64,000 nucleotides of DNA from an uncultured Aquimarina sp. Its GTDB lineage: Bacteria > Bacteroidota > Bacteroidia > Flavobacteriales > Flavobacteriaceae. The position numbers were made by a program, and so were the translations under genes. Location: assembly GCA_947502885.1 (NCBI GenBank), contig CANNBP010000002.1:434001-498000 (forward strand). Reading direction: 5' to 3'. Under the pieces are notes generated by a model, which was not told the origin of the DNA, made no database searches, and worked only from the letters and a program-made list of their open reading frames with translations. Positions 52,497 to 63,070 of this stretch are shown one piece after another. Numbering within the stretch: position 1 is the first letter of the stretch; the number at the start of each line of letters is the position of its first letter.

Positions 52497-54488
52497 TTGG
52501 CGATAAACGAAAGAAATATAGTAAACCGGTTGTATTTTATTGCGGCATGCATGTTTGTGTTTGCTATTGCAGTCTTGGTGAAGCTGGTTAATATTCAGTT
52601 TGTCGAAGGAGATGAGTATCGTAAAAAAGCTCAAGAGCGTGTTTTTAAAACGTTTGATATACCGGCTAATAGAGGTAATCTATATGATAGCAAAGGAAAC
52701 CTTTTGGCAACATCGGTTCCTAAGTATGATATACGATTTGATGCACTTACCGTTACTGATAAAGATTTTAGAGAGCATGTTAAGCCTCTTTGTATGGCCT
52801 TGTCAAAAGAATTTAAAAAACCAGTTTCTTATTATGATAAGTTACTTAGAACCGCTAGAGCTAATAAGAATAGGTATTTGTTGATTTGTAGGAATTTAGG
52901 GTATTCTAGGTATATGCGAGTGAAAAAATTTCCACTCTTTAAGTTTGGTGCGAATCGAGGAGGATTAATTGTTGAACAAAGAACAGTTAGAGAACATCCT
53001 ATAGGTAAAATAGCAGAACGTACTGTGGGGTATGAGAGAAGGGATGAACAAGGGTATTATACTCGAGTAGGTCTAGAAGGAGCTTATGGACCTTTCTTAA
53101 GAGGGAAAGATGGGAAACGTAGAAAACAAAAAATAGCTAAAAACCAATGGAAACCTATTGGTGATGCTAATGAAGTTGAACCCCAAGATGGTTATGATGT
53201 TGTGTCTACTATTGATGTTAATATTCAGGATATAACTCATCATGCATTGTTAAGGCAATTAGAGAAATTTGAAGCAGAACATGGTACTGTAGTGGTTATG
53301 GAAACTAAAACAGGAGAGATAAAGGCAATATCCAATTTAGGGCGAACCACTTCTGGTAAGTATTATGAGAAACTTAATTATGCTGTAGGAGAATCTCATG
53401 AACCTGGTTCTACATTTAAATTAATGACTATGGTAGCAGCTTTAGAAGATAAAGTTGTTGATTCTAGTTATGTGATTGATACAGAAAATGGCCGTGTAAA
53501 GTTTTATGATAGAGTAGTTAAAGATTCTAAATGGGGAGGTTACGGGAAAATATCTGTAGCTAAGGCATTTGAATTGTCATCAAATACTGCTTTTGCAAAA
53601 ATGATCGATGAGCATTATAAAGATAATCCAAGAAAATTTGTTGATCGTTTAATAAATATGGGGCTAGGAGAGACTTTGGGAGTGTCGATTAAAGGAGAGG
53701 GTAAGCCTAAAATACCTTATCCAGGCGATGATGATTGGTATGGGACAACATTGCCATGGATGGCACATGGTTATGGTGTTGCACTTACTCCGCTACAGAC
53801 ATTGGCTTTTTACAATGCTATCGCTAATAATGGAGAAATGGTTAAACCAAGATTCATAAAAGAGGTTAAAACTTGGGATAAAACACGAGAGAAGTTTGAT
53901 AAAGAAATTCTTAATCCAACAATTTGTTCAAAAGAAACTGCACTGGTAGTTCAAGAGATGATGAAAAATGTTGTGAAAAGAGGTACAGCAGATAATATAC
54001 GTACAGATAATTTTGGTATTGCAGGAAAAACAGGTACATGTTGGGGTAATTATGGTAAAGATAAGCGAGAGTATATTTCATCTTTTGCAGGGTATTTTCC
54101 AACTGATAAACCGATTTACTCATGTATTGTGGTGATACATAAACCGAATAAGGAAAAAGGATATTATGGAAGTGAAGTGGCAGCGCCAGTTTTTAAAACA
54201 ATTGCTACTAAAATTTATAATGATATACCGGTAGTGGATGAAGTGTCCTATGCAATGATAGAAAAAGATGCGCATGTAAAAGGATATGAGGCGTATTATG
54301 AAAATGCACAAAAATATAAAACTATAATGCCTAATGTGACCGGTATGCCGGCTATGGATGTGATTTCATTGCTCGAGAATATGGGGTTGAAGGTAGAAGT
54401 TGTTGGATCGGGAAAAGTGAATAAACAGTCAATAAAACCTGGAACCAAAGTAAAAACAAATCAAAAAGTAAGATTAGAATTATCGTGA
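52497..54488 (+). CDS. ftsI: Septal penicillin-binding protein (class B transpeptidase) with C-terminal PASTA domain
   Basis: This 663-residue protein has a membrane anchor (about residues 11-32), a dimerisation domain (about 50-215), a transpeptidase domain (about 250-580) and one PASTA domain (about 600-663; PNVTGMPAMDVISLLENMGLKVEVVG in order). Catalytic motifs are EPGSTFK (Ser305, Lys308), SSN in ELSSNTAFAK and KTG in AGKTGTCWGNY. It crosslinks septal peptidoglycan with FtsW. The start is TTG: AINERNIVNRLYF resembles what I recall of relatives, and no ATG precedes the membrane span. Its TGA overlaps the GTG of murE by 4 nt. Confidence 0.94.
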   Translation: MAINERNIVNRLYFIAACMFVFAIAVLVKLVNIQFVEGDEYRKKAQERVFKTFDIPANRGNLYDSKGNLLATSVPKYDIRFDALTVTDKDFREHVKPLCMALSKEFKKPVSYYDKLLRTARANKNRYLLICRNLGYSRYMRVKKFPLFKFGANRGGLIVEQRTVREHPIGKIAERTVGYERRDEQGYYTRVGLEGAYGPFLRGKDGKRRKQKIAKNQWKPIGDANEVEPQDGYDVVSTIDVNIQDITHHALLRQLEKFEAEHGTVVVMETKTGEIKAISNLGRTTSGKYYEKLNYAVGESHEPGSTFKLMTMVAALEDKVVDSSYVIDTENGRVKFYDRVVKDSKWGGYGKISVAKAFELSSNTAFAKMIDEHYKDNPRKFVDRLINMGLGETLGVSIKGEGKPKIPYPGDDDWYGTTLPWMAHGYGVALTPLQTLAFYNAIANNGEMVKPRFIKEVKTWDKTREKFDKEILNPTICSKETALVVQEMMKNVVKRGTADNIRTDNFGIAGKTGTCWGNYGKDKREYISSFAGYFPTDKPIYSCIVVIHKPNKEKGYYGSEVAAPVFKTIATKIYNDIPVVDEVSYAMIEKDAHVKGYEAYYENAQKYKTIMPNVTGMPAMDVISLLENMGLKVEVVGSGKVNKQSIKPGTKVKTNQKVRLELS

Positions 54489-55948
54489 CACCTTTAAAAG
54501 ATATTTTATACAAAGTAGCAATTAATGCTGTTGTTGGCACCACAGAAAAAGATGTCAATAAGATAGAATTTGACTCTAGAAAAGTAGAGTCTAAGGATAT
54601 TTTTGTGGCAATACATGGGGTGGTTTCAGATGGTCATACTTTTATTGATAAAGCTATAAGTCAAGGTGCTATCGTAGTAATTTGCGAAAAAGTGCCTGAT
54701 GCTATCAAAAATGGAGTTACCTATGTCGAAGTTGATGATTCTCAATCAGCATTAGCTATAATGGCATCTAATTATTATGGTTCTCCTTCTAGTAATTTAA
54801 AATTAGTAGGAATTACCGGGACTAATGGTAAAACAACCGTTGCTAGCTTGTTGTATCAATTATTTAAGAAAGCGGGTTTTAAAGTAGGCTTATTGTCCAC
54901 AGTGAAAATCTTGGTAGATACAGATGAATATAAAGCAACACATACGACACCAGACTCATTGATGATTAATTATTATCTCAATGAAATGAATAGAATTGGC
55001 GTTGAGTATTGTTTTATGGAGGTTAGTTCTCACGGAATTCATCAAAAGAGGACAGAAGGTTTAGAGTTTACGGGAGGGGTTTTTACGAACCTTTCTCATG
55101 ATCATTTGGATTACCATAATACATTCAAAGAATATAGAGATGTAAAGAAGAGATTTTTTGATGGTCTTTCGCCAAAAGCTTTTGCATTAGTAAACAAAGA
55201 TGATAAAAATGGAGCTTTTATGCTTCAGAACACCAGAGCCAAGACATACGGATATGCTCTTAAGTCTTATGCAGATTATAGAGGGCAAATCTTAGAAAAT
55301 AGCCTCGAAGGATTGCTGTTAAAGTTAAATGATCATGAAGTTTGGACTAAACTTATAGGAACCTTTAATGCCTATAATTTACTGGCGATTTTTGGAGTAG
55401 CAGAACTATTAGGGCTGGAGAATTTAGAGACATTACAACTGTTAAGTGATTTGCAAAGTGTAAGTGGTAGGTTTCAGTATTTAATTTCTAATCAAAAAAT
55501 TACAGCAATTGTAGATTATGCACATACGCCTGATGCATTAAAAAATGTGTTAGAAACTATAAATGATATCAGAACTAAAAATGAAAATTTAATCACAGTA
55601 GTTGGATGTGGGGGAGATAGAGATAAAATGAAGCGTCCTGTTATGGGGAATATCGCAGCAAAACTAAGTAATAAGGTGATTTTTACAAGCGATAACCCAA
55701 GGACAGAGAATCCTGATCAGATAATAGCCGATATAGAAAAAGGGGTAGAGCCGCAAGATTATAAAAAAATAATATCGATAACAGATAGAAAGCAAGCGAT
55801 TAAAGTTGCTTGCCAATTTGCAAATAGAGATGATATAATTTTAATAGCGGGTAAAGGGCATGAAACTTATCAAGAGATTCAGGGCCAGAGAACGGATTTC
55901 AATGATTTTGAAATCATAAAAAATGAATTAGAAAAACTTAACAAATAA
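54485..55948 (+). CDS. murE: UDP-MurNAc-L-Ala-D-Glu:meso-diaminopimelate ligase
   Basis: This 487-residue Mur ligase adds the third amino acid of the stem peptide. It has the N-terminal domain FDSRKVESKDIFVAIHG, the ATP motif GITGTNGKTTVASLL, TTPDSLMINYYLNEM, and the specificity motif DNPRTENP, whose Arg is typical of enzymes using meso-diaminopimelate. It starts at GTG, overlapping the stop of ftsI (GTGA). Length fits MurE (about 490). Confidence 0.95.
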   Translation: MTPLKDILYKVAINAVVGTTEKDVNKIEFDSRKVESKDIFVAIHGVVSDGHTFIDKAISQGAIVVICEKVPDAIKNGVTYVEVDDSQSALAIMASNYYGSPSSNLKLVGITGTNGKTTVASLLYQLFKKAGFKVGLLSTVKILVDTDEYKATHTTPDSLMINYYLNEMNRIGVEYCFMEVSSHGIHQKRTEGLEFTGGVFTNLSHDHLDYHNTFKEYRDVKKRFFDGLSPKAFALVNKDDKNGAFMLQNTRAKTYGYALKSYADYRGQILENSLEGLLLKLNDHEVWTKLIGTFNAYNLLAIFGVAELLGLENLETLQLLSDLQSVSGRFQYLISNQKITAIVDYAHTPDALKNVLETINDIRTKNENLITVVGCGGDRDKMKRPVMGNIAAKLSNKVIFTSDNPRTENPDQIIADIEKGVEPQDYKKIISITDRKQAIKVACQFANRDDIILIAGKGHETYQEIQGQRTDFNDFEIIKNELEKLNK

Positions 55949-55981
55949 ACCCTTTGTATTTGTAAAAGGTAAAAAATAGAT

Positions 55982-57211
55982 ATGCTATACTATTTATTTG
56001 AATATTTAGAAAGCGAATACCAGTTTCCGGGAGCTTCGTTGTTTCAGTTCATAACATTTAGAGCTGCAATGGCGATTATCCTGTCGTTATTGATTTCTAC
56101 AATTTACGGTAAGAGAATTATCAATTTTCTTAGAAAAAAACAGATGGGAGAAAGTATTCGTGAACTTGGTTTAGATGGGCAAGCTCAAAAAGCAGGGACA
56201 CCTACTATGGGTGGTGTTATTATCATATTAGCCACTCTTGTACCAGTACTTTTATTGGCCAAATTGGATAATATTTATGTGATCCTTTTGATAGTTACTA
56301 CACTGTGGATGGGGGTAATAGGTTTTACTGATGATTATTTAAAGATTAAGAGAAAAGATAAAGCTGGGTTAGCTGGAAAATTTAAAGTTATCGGGCAGGT
56401 AGTACTTGGTTTAATTGTAGGGTGTACAATGTATTTTCATAGTGATATTACAATTAAAGAAGAGAAAGTAAATTCAGATACAGAGCAGATTGCAATTACA
56501 GAAGGACAATCAGATTTTAAAGAGGCAATTAAATCTACCAAAACAACAATTCCATTTTTTAAAAATAATGAGTTTGATTATGCTAGTTTGATTGATTGGA
56601 TTAATCCAGAATTGACAAAATATGCTTGGTTGATATTTATTCCGATTGTGATTTTTATAGTAACTGCTGTTTCTAATGGAGCGAATCTTACCGATGGGAT
56701 AGATGGTTTAGCAGCTGGTACATCAGCAATAATTGTACTTACATTGGCTTTGTTTGCATGGGTATCAGGAAATATAATATTCTCGGATTATCTTAACGTA
56801 ATGTATATTCCTAATTCGGGAGAGATGACTATTTATATAGCGGCATTTGCTGGAGCATTAGTAGGCTTTTTATGGTATAATACTTTTCCGGCTCAGGTTT
56901 TTATGGGGGATACCGGTAGTTTAACAATTGGAGGAATTATAGCGGTAATTGCTATAGCTATTCGTAAGGAGTTTTTGATACCAATTTTATGCGGAATATT
57001 CTTTATAGAAACAATGTCTGTTATGATGCAGGTAAGTTATTTTAAATATACAAGAAAGAAATATGGAGAAGGAAGAAGGATATTTTTAATGTCTCCTTTG
57101 CATCATCATTATCAGAAAAAAGGAATACACGAAAGTAAGATCGTTGCACGATTCTGGATTGTTGGGATTTTTCTAGCAATAATTGCTGTGATTACGCTTA
57201 AGGTAAGATAA
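55982..57211 (+). CDS. mraY: Phospho-MurNAc-pentapeptide transferase
   Basis: This 409-residue enzyme with about ten membrane spans makes lipid I at the inner membrane. Motifs include [18 protein letters not shown] (Asp pair), [15 protein letters not shown] and MGDTGSL, and the late cytoplasmic loop [13 protein letters not shown]. It is longer than E. coli MraY (360). The extra length is a hydrophilic segment (about residues 160-205, [20 protein letters not shown] part) between membrane spans. Gaps of 33 nt and 1 nt to its neighbours place it in the operon. Confidence 0.96.
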   Translation: MLYYLFEYLESEYQFPGASLFQFITFRAAMAIILSLLISTIYGKRIINFLRKKQMGESIRELGLDGQAQKAGTPTMGGVIIILATLVPVLLLAKLDNIYVILLIVTTLWMGVIGFTDDYLKIKRKDKAGLAGKFKVIGQVVLGLIVGCTMYFHSDITIKEEKVNSDTEQIAITEGQSDFKEAIKSTKTTIPFFKNNEFDYASLIDWINPELTKYAWLIFIPIVIFIVTAVSNGANLTDGIDGLAAGTSAIIVLTLALFAWVSGNIIFSDYLNVMYIPNSGEMTIYIAAFAGALVGFLWYNTFPAQVFMGDTGSLTIGGIIAVIAIAIRKEFLIPILCGIFFIETMSVMMQVSYFKYTRKKYGEGRRIFLMSPLHHHYQKKGIHESKIVARFWIVGIFLAIIAVITLKVR

Positions 57212-57212
57212 G

Positions 57213-58550
57213 ATGAAAAGATTGGTAGTGTTAGGAGGAGGAGAGAGTGGAGTAGGAACTGCAATCTTGGGTAAGAAAAAAGGGTATGATGTTTTTGTTT
57301 CTGATAAAGGAACAATAACGGATGATTATAAGGAAGTTCTTAAAAGTTTTGAAATTGTATGGGAGGAAAAACAACATACCGAAGCTAATATTTTGAATGC
57401 TGATATCATAATGAAAAGCCCTGGGATTCCTGATCGCGTTGCTTTGATAGAAAAGTTAAGAGATGAAAAGATTCCTGTGGTGTCAGAAATTGAATTTGCT
57501 TCAAAATATACTGCCGCAAAAATAGTAGGAATAACTGGTAGTAATGGTAAAACAACAACCACCATGTTAACGCATCATGTGTTGAAAAATGCAGGCTTAG
57601 AAGTTAGTATGGCTGGTAATATAGGGGATAGCTTTGCAAAGCAGGTTGCAGAAAATGATACGATGTTTTATGTGCTAGAGTTGAGCAGTTTTCAATTAGA
57701 TGGAATACTTGATTTCGTGCCAAATATTGCTGTAATGACCAATATAACACCTGATCACCTAGATCGATATGATTATAAATTAGAAAATTATGTTGCTTCA
57801 AAGTTTAGGATAGTTATGAATCAGACAAAGGATGATTATTTTATTTACGATGCCGATGATGAGATCATTTCAGATTATATAAAAAAACACCCCGTACGAT
57901 CTAAACTACTACCTTTTTCATTAACAAAAAAGATAGTTGATAATGGAGCTTATTTAGAAAAAGAAAATATAACAATAACAATAGATAATAACAAGATAAT
58001 TATGCCAACAACAGATTTAGCACTTAAAGGAAATCATAATGTAAAGAATGCAATGGCTGCTGCCACGGTATCTCATTTATTAAAAATTAGAAAAAACACA
58101 ATTAGAGAGTGTTTAGAAAACTTTCATGGAGTAGAACATAGGCTAGAAAGTGTTTTAAAAATCAATAACGTACAGTATATAAATGATTCTAAGGCAACAA
58201 ATGTGAACGCAGCATATTATGCCTTAGATGCTATGAAATCGTCTACAGTTTGGATTGTGGGTGGTGTTGATAAAGGGAATGATTATACAGAGCTTTATCC
58301 TTTGGTAAACGAAAAAGTAAAAGCTATAATTTGTTTAGGGGTGGATAATACCAAAATTATCAATGCATTTGGTAATTGTGTAGATCATATTATAGAAACA
58401 CAGTCTATGAAAGAAGCAGTGAAAATGGCTTACGAAATAGCAGAGAGAAATGAAAATGTATTGTTGTCACCAGCATGTGCTAGTTTTGATTTGTTTAAAA
58501 ACTACGAAGAAAGAGGAAGGCAATTTAAAGAAGCTGTTAGAGAATTGTAG
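57213..58550 (+). CDS. murD: UDP-MurNAc-L-alanine:D-glutamate ligase
   Basis: This 445-residue Mur ligase adds D-Glu to UDP-MurNAc-L-Ala. It has a Rossmann-like start (VVLGGGESGVGTAIL), the ATP motif GITGSNGKTTTTMLTHHVL, LELSSFQLD, NITPDHLDRYD, HNVKNAMAAA and the C-terminal SPACASFDLFKNYEERG. All catalytic motifs are intact. It starts 1 nt after the stop of mraY. Confidence 0.96.
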   Translation: MKRLVVLGGGESGVGTAILGKKKGYDVFVSDKGTITDDYKEVLKSFEIVWEEKQHTEANILNADIIMKSPGIPDRVALIEKLRDEKIPVVSEIEFASKYTAAKIVGITGSNGKTTTTMLTHHVLKNAGLEVSMAGNIGDSFAKQVAENDTMFYVLELSSFQLDGILDFVPNIAVMTNITPDHLDRYDYKLENYVASKFRIVMNQTKDDYFIYDADDEIISDYIKKHPVRSKLLPFSLTKKIVDNGAYLEKENITITIDNNKIIMPTTDLALKGNHNVKNAMAAATVSHLLKIRKNTIRECLENFHGVEHRLESVLKINNVQYINDSKATNVNAAYYALDAMKSSTVWIVGGVDKGNDYTELYPLVNEKVKAIICLGVDNTKIINAFGNCVDHIIETQSMKEAVKMAYEIAERNENVLLSPACASFDLFKNYEERGRQFKEAVREL

Positions 58551-58630
58551 TTGTTGTAAAGAAAAACTATAAATAGCGCTAGTTGAGTGATAGGGAAAGG
58601 TAAGTGGATGTTGAATAGATATAGTATTAG

Positions 58631-59854
58631 ATGACAAAAGTATTAACAAGTATAAAAGGAGATAAGATGGTATGGGCTGTGGCAGCTCTATTGGCTCTAT
58701 TCTCGTTTCTTCCTGTATACAGTGCTAGTAGCAATCTGGCATATCTGTATGGGGATGGAGATACTTTTGGTTTTTTGGTAAAACATTTTGCTCATTTGGT
58801 TTTAGGTTTTTTGATTATGTATGGAGTGCATAAAATTCCATATCATTATTTTAAAGGGCTATCGATAGTAATGATACCTGTGATCATTGTATTGTTGTTG
58901 GTAACAATGGCACAAAATACTACTATCGGTGGTGCAAATGCAAGTAGGTGGATTCGTTTGCCTTTTGTAGGAGTGACTTTTCAAACATCAACTTTAGCAG
59001 CTGTTGTTTTGATGGCATATGTGGCAAGATATTTATCAAAAGTAAAAGATAAAGTAGTTTCTTTTAAAGAAACATTATTGCCTCTTTGGTTACCCGTGTT
59101 TTTGGTGTTAATGCTGATTTTACCTGCTAACTTTTCTACTACAGCGATTATATTTTCTATGGTAATTGTTTTGGTCTTTATTGGTGGATACCCCATAAAG
59201 TATATTGCCGCCATATTAGGATCAGGGCTATTGATTTTAACCTTTTTTGTCTTGTTTGCCAAGGCATTTCCTGGTGTTTTTCCTAATAGGGTAGATACAT
59301 GGGTGAGTAGGATAGAGAATTTTAGTGATGATAAAGATACGCAAGAAGATTATCAAATAGAAAGAGCAAAAATAGCAATAGCTCGAGGAGGAGTTATAGG
59401 TACAGGTCCGGGTAAAAGTGTGCAAAGAAATTTCTTACCACAATCTTCATCGGATTTTATTTATGCTATAATTATAGAAGAGTGGGGATTTGTAGGAGGG
59501 ATATTTCTAATGTTATTATATACAATGTTGTTGCTTCGATTGGTAATTGTGGCACATAAATGCTCTGATATTTTTGGTAAGTTATTGGTTGTTGGAGTTG
59601 GTCTTCCGATTGTTTTTCAAGCATTAATTAATATGGCGGTTGCAGTAGAGTTATTTCCTGTTACTGGGCAAACTTTACCATTGATAAGTAGTGGAGGAAC
59701 ATCTATATGGATGACATGTTTGGCTATAGGAATTGTATTGAGTGTTAGTAGTAAAAGAGAAGCGCAAAGAGAAGAAGAAGAAAGGCAGATAAAAGATATT
59801 AGAAAAGAAGTTACAGAAGAAAACCCATTAGAGGTTCTAAGCGAAGTGTTATAA
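58631..59854 (+). CDS. ftsW: Septal peptidoglycan glycosyltransferase FtsW
   Basis: This 407-residue SEDS protein has about ten membrane spans. KGDKMVWAVAALLALFSFLPVYSASS starts it, and the conserved loop reads VGTGPGKSVQRNFLPQSSSDFIYAIIIEEWGFVGG in order, with FPVTGQTLPLISSGGTS near the end. It polymerises lipid II at the septum with the class B transpeptidase encoded upstream. Its stop is directly followed by the ATG of murG. A basic-acidic tail (KREAQREEEERQIKD) follows the last span. Confidence 0.95.
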   Translation: MTKVLTSIKGDKMVWAVAALLALFSFLPVYSASSNLAYLYGDGDTFGFLVKHFAHLVLGFLIMYGVHKIPYHYFKGLSIVMIPVIIVLLLVTMAQNTTIGGANASRWIRLPFVGVTFQTSTLAAVVLMAYVARYLSKVKDKVVSFKETLLPLWLPVFLVLMLILPANFSTTAIIFSMVIVLVFIGGYPIKYIAAILGSGLLILTFFVLFAKAFPGVFPNRVDTWVSRIENFSDDKDTQEDYQIERAKIAIARGGVIGTGPGKSVQRNFLPQSSSDFIYAIIIEEWGFVGGIFLMLLYTMLLLRLVIVAHKCSDIFGKLLVVGVGLPIVFQALINMAVAVELFPVTGQTLPLISSGGTSIWMTCLAIGIVLSVSSKREAQREEEERQIKDIRKEVTEENPLEVLSEVL

Positions 59855-60943
59855 ATGAATAGAAAACCAAGAATAATATTATCCGGAGGAGGAACTGGTG
59901 GGCATATATACCCAGCAATTGCTATTGCCAATGAAATTGGTAAGAGATATCCGGGTGCTTCTATTTTGTTTGTGGGTGCTAAAGATAGAATGGAAATGCA
60001 AAAAGTGCCTCAAGAAGGATATAAAATTGAAGGACTATGGATTAGTGGGATTCAAAGAAAGTTAACGCTAAGCAATTTATTGTTTCCTGTAAAATTGATA
60101 AGTAGTCTATGGAAGTCACGAGGCATTATTCAAAATTTTAAACCAGATGTAGTTATTGGTACAGGCGGTTTTGCAAGTGGCCCATTATTGAGAATGGCTA
60201 ATGCAAAAAATATTCCAACGGTAATTCAAGAACAAAATTCGTTTCCGGGAATAACAAATAAATGGTTAGCAAAGGGAGCAAATAAAATATGTGTTGCCTA
60301 TGGTGACATGCAACGTTTTTTTCCTGAAGAAAAAATAATTAAAACAGGTAATCCTGTTCGTCAAGATATAGTTGATACAAGTGAGAAAAGAGTTCAAGCT
60401 ATAGAAAAATATAATCTTAATTCTGGTAAAAAAACAATCCTAATCATTGGCGGAAGCCTAGGAGCAAGAAGGATTAACCAATTAATAAAAAAGGAATTAG
60501 AGTTTTTTGCAGACAAAGGAGTTCAATTAATTTGGCAATGTGGTCGATTGTATTTTTCAGAATATGAAGAGTATGATGGTAATGGAGTTCAGGTTCATCA
60601 GTTCTTGGATACCATGGATTTAGCATATGCAGCAGCAGATGTTATTATATCACGCGCTGGAGCAAGTTCTGTTTCAGAATTGTGTATTGTAGCTAAGCCA
60701 ACATTGTTTATTCCGTCACCAAATGTTGCCGAAGATCATCAAACCAAAAATGCTAAGGCAGTTGTTGATCAAAAAGGAGCATTTATGTTAAAAGAAGACG
60801 AATTGGATGATGATTTTCAACATACAATTATGGAGTTGTTAGAATCAAAAGAAACACAAGAGCAACTTTCTGTACAAATGAAAAAGCTTGCATTACCTAA
60901 TGCTACATCCGATATCGTAAACGAAATAGAGGAATTATTGTAA
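59855..60943 (+). CDS. murG: UDP-GlcNAc:lipid I N-acetylglucosaminyltransferase
   Basis: This 362-residue glycosyltransferase (GT28) converts lipid I to lipid II. It has the [15 protein letters not shown] loop, [40 protein letters not shown] for the donor site and [12 protein letters not shown] near the C-terminal domain, then [14 protein letters not shown]. It is membrane-associated through its N-terminal domain. It abuts ftsW (0 nt) and murC starts 2 nt after its stop. Confidence 0.96.
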   Translation: MNRKPRIILSGGGTGGHIYPAIAIANEIGKRYPGASILFVGAKDRMEMQKVPQEGYKIEGLWISGIQRKLTLSNLLFPVKLISSLWKSRGIIQNFKPDVVIGTGGFASGPLLRMANAKNIPTVIQEQNSFPGITNKWLAKGANKICVAYGDMQRFFPEEKIIKTGNPVRQDIVDTSEKRVQAIEKYNLNSGKKTILIIGGSLGARRINQLIKKELEFFADKGVQLIWQCGRLYFSEYEEYDGNGVQVHQFLDTMDLAYAAADVIISRAGASSVSELCIVAKPTLFIPSPNVAEDHQTKNAKAVVDQKGAFMLKEDELDDDFQHTIMELLESKETQEQLSVQMKKLALPNATSDIVNEIEELL

Positions 60944-60945
60944 TA

Positions 60946-62292
60946 ATGACGAAACGTATAAAAGACATAAAGAATATATATTTTATTGGTATCGGAGGTA
61001 TCGGTATGAGTGCTCTTGCTCGATACTTTAAGTTTCTGGGTAAGAATGTTGCTGGGTATGATAAAACACCTAGTCAAATTACGTCTGACTTAATAGAAAT
61101 AGGAATCTCAATACACTTTACAGATAATGTAGCCGAAATTCCTAAAGATTTTTTGTCTTCTGAAGATACATTGGTAGTCTATACCCCGGCAATTCCTAAT
61201 GATCATTCTGAGTTAATTTTTGTTCGTGAACAGGGATATGTATTAAAGAAGAGAGCCGAGATTTTGGGGGATATTAGTAAAGATGTATATACGCTAGCTG
61301 TTGCAGGTACTCATGGCAAGACAACAACAACAGCAATTCTAGCTCATTTACTTAAAGAATCAGGGGTGAAACTAACTGCTTTTTTAGGAGGAATAAGTGA
61401 AAACTATAATTCTAATCTTATACTCGAAGGAAATGAAGTGATGGTTGTTGAGGCAGATGAGTTTGATAGATCATTTTTACAGCTTTATCCAGATATTGCA
61501 GCCGTTACTTCAATGGATGCAGATCATTTAGATATTTATGAAAAAGCAAATGCTTTAGAGGAATCTTTTGTTGAATTTTCGTCAAAAACAAAAGACCATT
61601 TATTGGTTCGCAATGGATTGTCTCTAGAGGGAATAACGTTTGGTATAGAGGATAACTCTGATTATTGCGCACAACAAATAAGAATTGATAACGGAACTTA
61701 TGTTTTTGATTTAAAAACACCACATGAGTATATTAAGGGCTTGCATTTAAACCTGCCAGGTAGACACAACTTGTTAAATGCTATTACGGCCTTTGCTATA
61801 GCGATGCTATATGGTTCCCCAACCAACTCTTTAGCAAAGGCCTTATTTTCTTTTAAAGGTGTTCAGAGACGATTTAGTTATCAAATAAAGACTAAAAACA
61901 GAATATATATAGATGATTATGCACATCATCCAACAGAGATTAATGCATTGCATCATGCGGTAAGAGAAATGCATCCCAATAAAAAAATAGTGGCTGTTTT
62001 TCAGCCTCATTTATATAGTAGGACAAGGGATTTTGGATCAGATTTTGCACTAAGTCTAAGTAATTTTGATGAGCTATTACTTTTAGATATTTATCCAGCA
62101 AGAGAATTGCCTATAGAAGGGATAAATTCAAGTTGGTTGTTAAATATGATTAATAGTGATTATAAAAAACTAATAAAAAAAGAAGATTTAATAAAAGAAA
62201 TAAAAAGCAGTAATGCAGAGGTAGTATTAACTATCGGGGCTGGAGATATAGGAGAAGAAGTAAAGTATATTAAAGAAGCTTTATTGGTATGA
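60946..62292 (+). CDS. murC: UDP-N-acetylmuramate:L-alanine ligase
   Basis: This 448-residue Mur ligase adds the first amino acid, L-Ala. It has FIGIGGIGMSALARYF, AVAGTHGKTTTTAILAHLL, VEADEFDRSFLQL, the YDDYAHHPTEI-type motif (here IDDYAHHPTEINA) and FQPHLYSRTRDF. It is the first committed step among the stem peptide ligases of this cluster. murF and ddl, present in the E. coli cluster, are not seen between ftsL and ftsA here. Confidence 0.96.
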   Translation: MTKRIKDIKNIYFIGIGGIGMSALARYFKFLGKNVAGYDKTPSQITSDLIEIGISIHFTDNVAEIPKDFLSSEDTLVVYTPAIPNDHSELIFVREQGYVLKKRAEILGDISKDVYTLAVAGTHGKTTTTAILAHLLKESGVKLTAFLGGISENYNSNLILEGNEVMVVEADEFDRSFLQLYPDIAAVTSMDADHLDIYEKANALEESFVEFSSKTKDHLLVRNGLSLEGITFGIEDNSDYCAQQIRIDNGTYVFDLKTPHEYIKGLHLNLPGRHNLLNAITAFAIAMLYGSPTNSLAKALFSFKGVQRRFSYQIKTKNRIYIDDYAHHPTEINALHHAVREMHPNKKIVAVFQPHLYSRTRDFGSDFALSLSNFDELLLLDIYPARELPIEGINSSWLLNMINSDYKKLIKKEDLIKEIKSSNAEVVLTIGAGDIGEEVKYIKEALLV

Positions 62293-62343
62293 TTATAGGT
62301 GTGTCAATACATATAATCTGTAAAAAGTAGTATAAAATTAAGA

Positions 62344-63063
62344 ATGAAAAAAAGGATTCTAGCATATTTAAAATTTGGAGGTTTACTCATGTTAATGGTG
62401 GGCTTGTTTGCATTTGCAGGTAAGCGAAATGAACGTCGAAAGATAAAAGAAGTGTATGTTGAATTTATCGAAGAACAGGATCCATATATTAATGAATCTA
62501 TGGTTAATAAATTGTTAATACAAAATCATGGAAGAGCTACGAACGTAGGCAAAGAAATTTTAGTTTTGAATACTGTAGAGAAAGAACTCGATTCACACAA
62601 AATGATTGAGCACTCTGATGTGTATCTCACTGTAAGTGGAGAACTTAGGGCAAGAATCAAGCAACGCACCCCAATTGCTAGGGTTAATGCGGTTACTCCC
62701 TTTTATGTTGATGTTACCGGGAAAAGGATGCCACTTTCTAAAAGTTATTCGGCACATGTGCCTATAGTACATAATGTGTCTGAGAGGGAGGTCTCTTATG
62801 TGTTTCCATTATTGAAAAGAATTAGAGAGGATAAGTTTCTTAAAAAGCATGTTGTAGCTATCTATCGTAATACAAATAAAAATTATGAGTTAGAGTTACG
62901 TAATGACGAGTTTAAGTTAGTAATAGGAAAAATAGAGAACATTAATCATAAGATTAAAAATTTTAAAGCATTTTATCAAAAAGCACTGAAAGATAAAACG
63001 CTAGAAAAGTATAAAAAAGTCAGTTTGCAATATAGTAATCAAGTAGTGTGCACAATTAAATAA
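62344..63063 (+). CDS. ftsQ: Cell division protein FtsQ/DivIB
   Basis: This 239-residue bitopic protein has a short basic cytoplasmic part, one membrane span (about residues 10-25, FGGLLMLMVGLFAFAG) and a periplasmic domain. The POTRA-like start IKEVYVEFIEEQDPYINESMVNKLL is followed by ELRARIKQRTPIARVNA and a beta domain typical of FtsQ (VDVTGKRMPLSKSYSAHVPIV). It would recruit and regulate the septal synthases with FtsL. The position before ftsA supports the name. Sequence similarity to E. coli FtsQ is low, as usual. Confidence 0.9.
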   Translation: MKKRILAYLKFGGLLMLMVGLFAFAGKRNERRKIKEVYVEFIEEQDPYINESMVNKLLIQNHGRATNVGKEILVLNTVEKELDSHKMIEHSDVYLTVSGELRARIKQRTPIARVNAVTPFYVDVTGKRMPLSKSYSAHVPIVHNVSEREVSYVFPLLKRIREDKFLKKHVVAIYRNTNKNYELELRNDEFKLVIGKIENINHKIKNFKAFYQKALKDKTLEKYKKVSLQYSNQVVCTIK

Positions 63064-63070
63064 TACCCGT

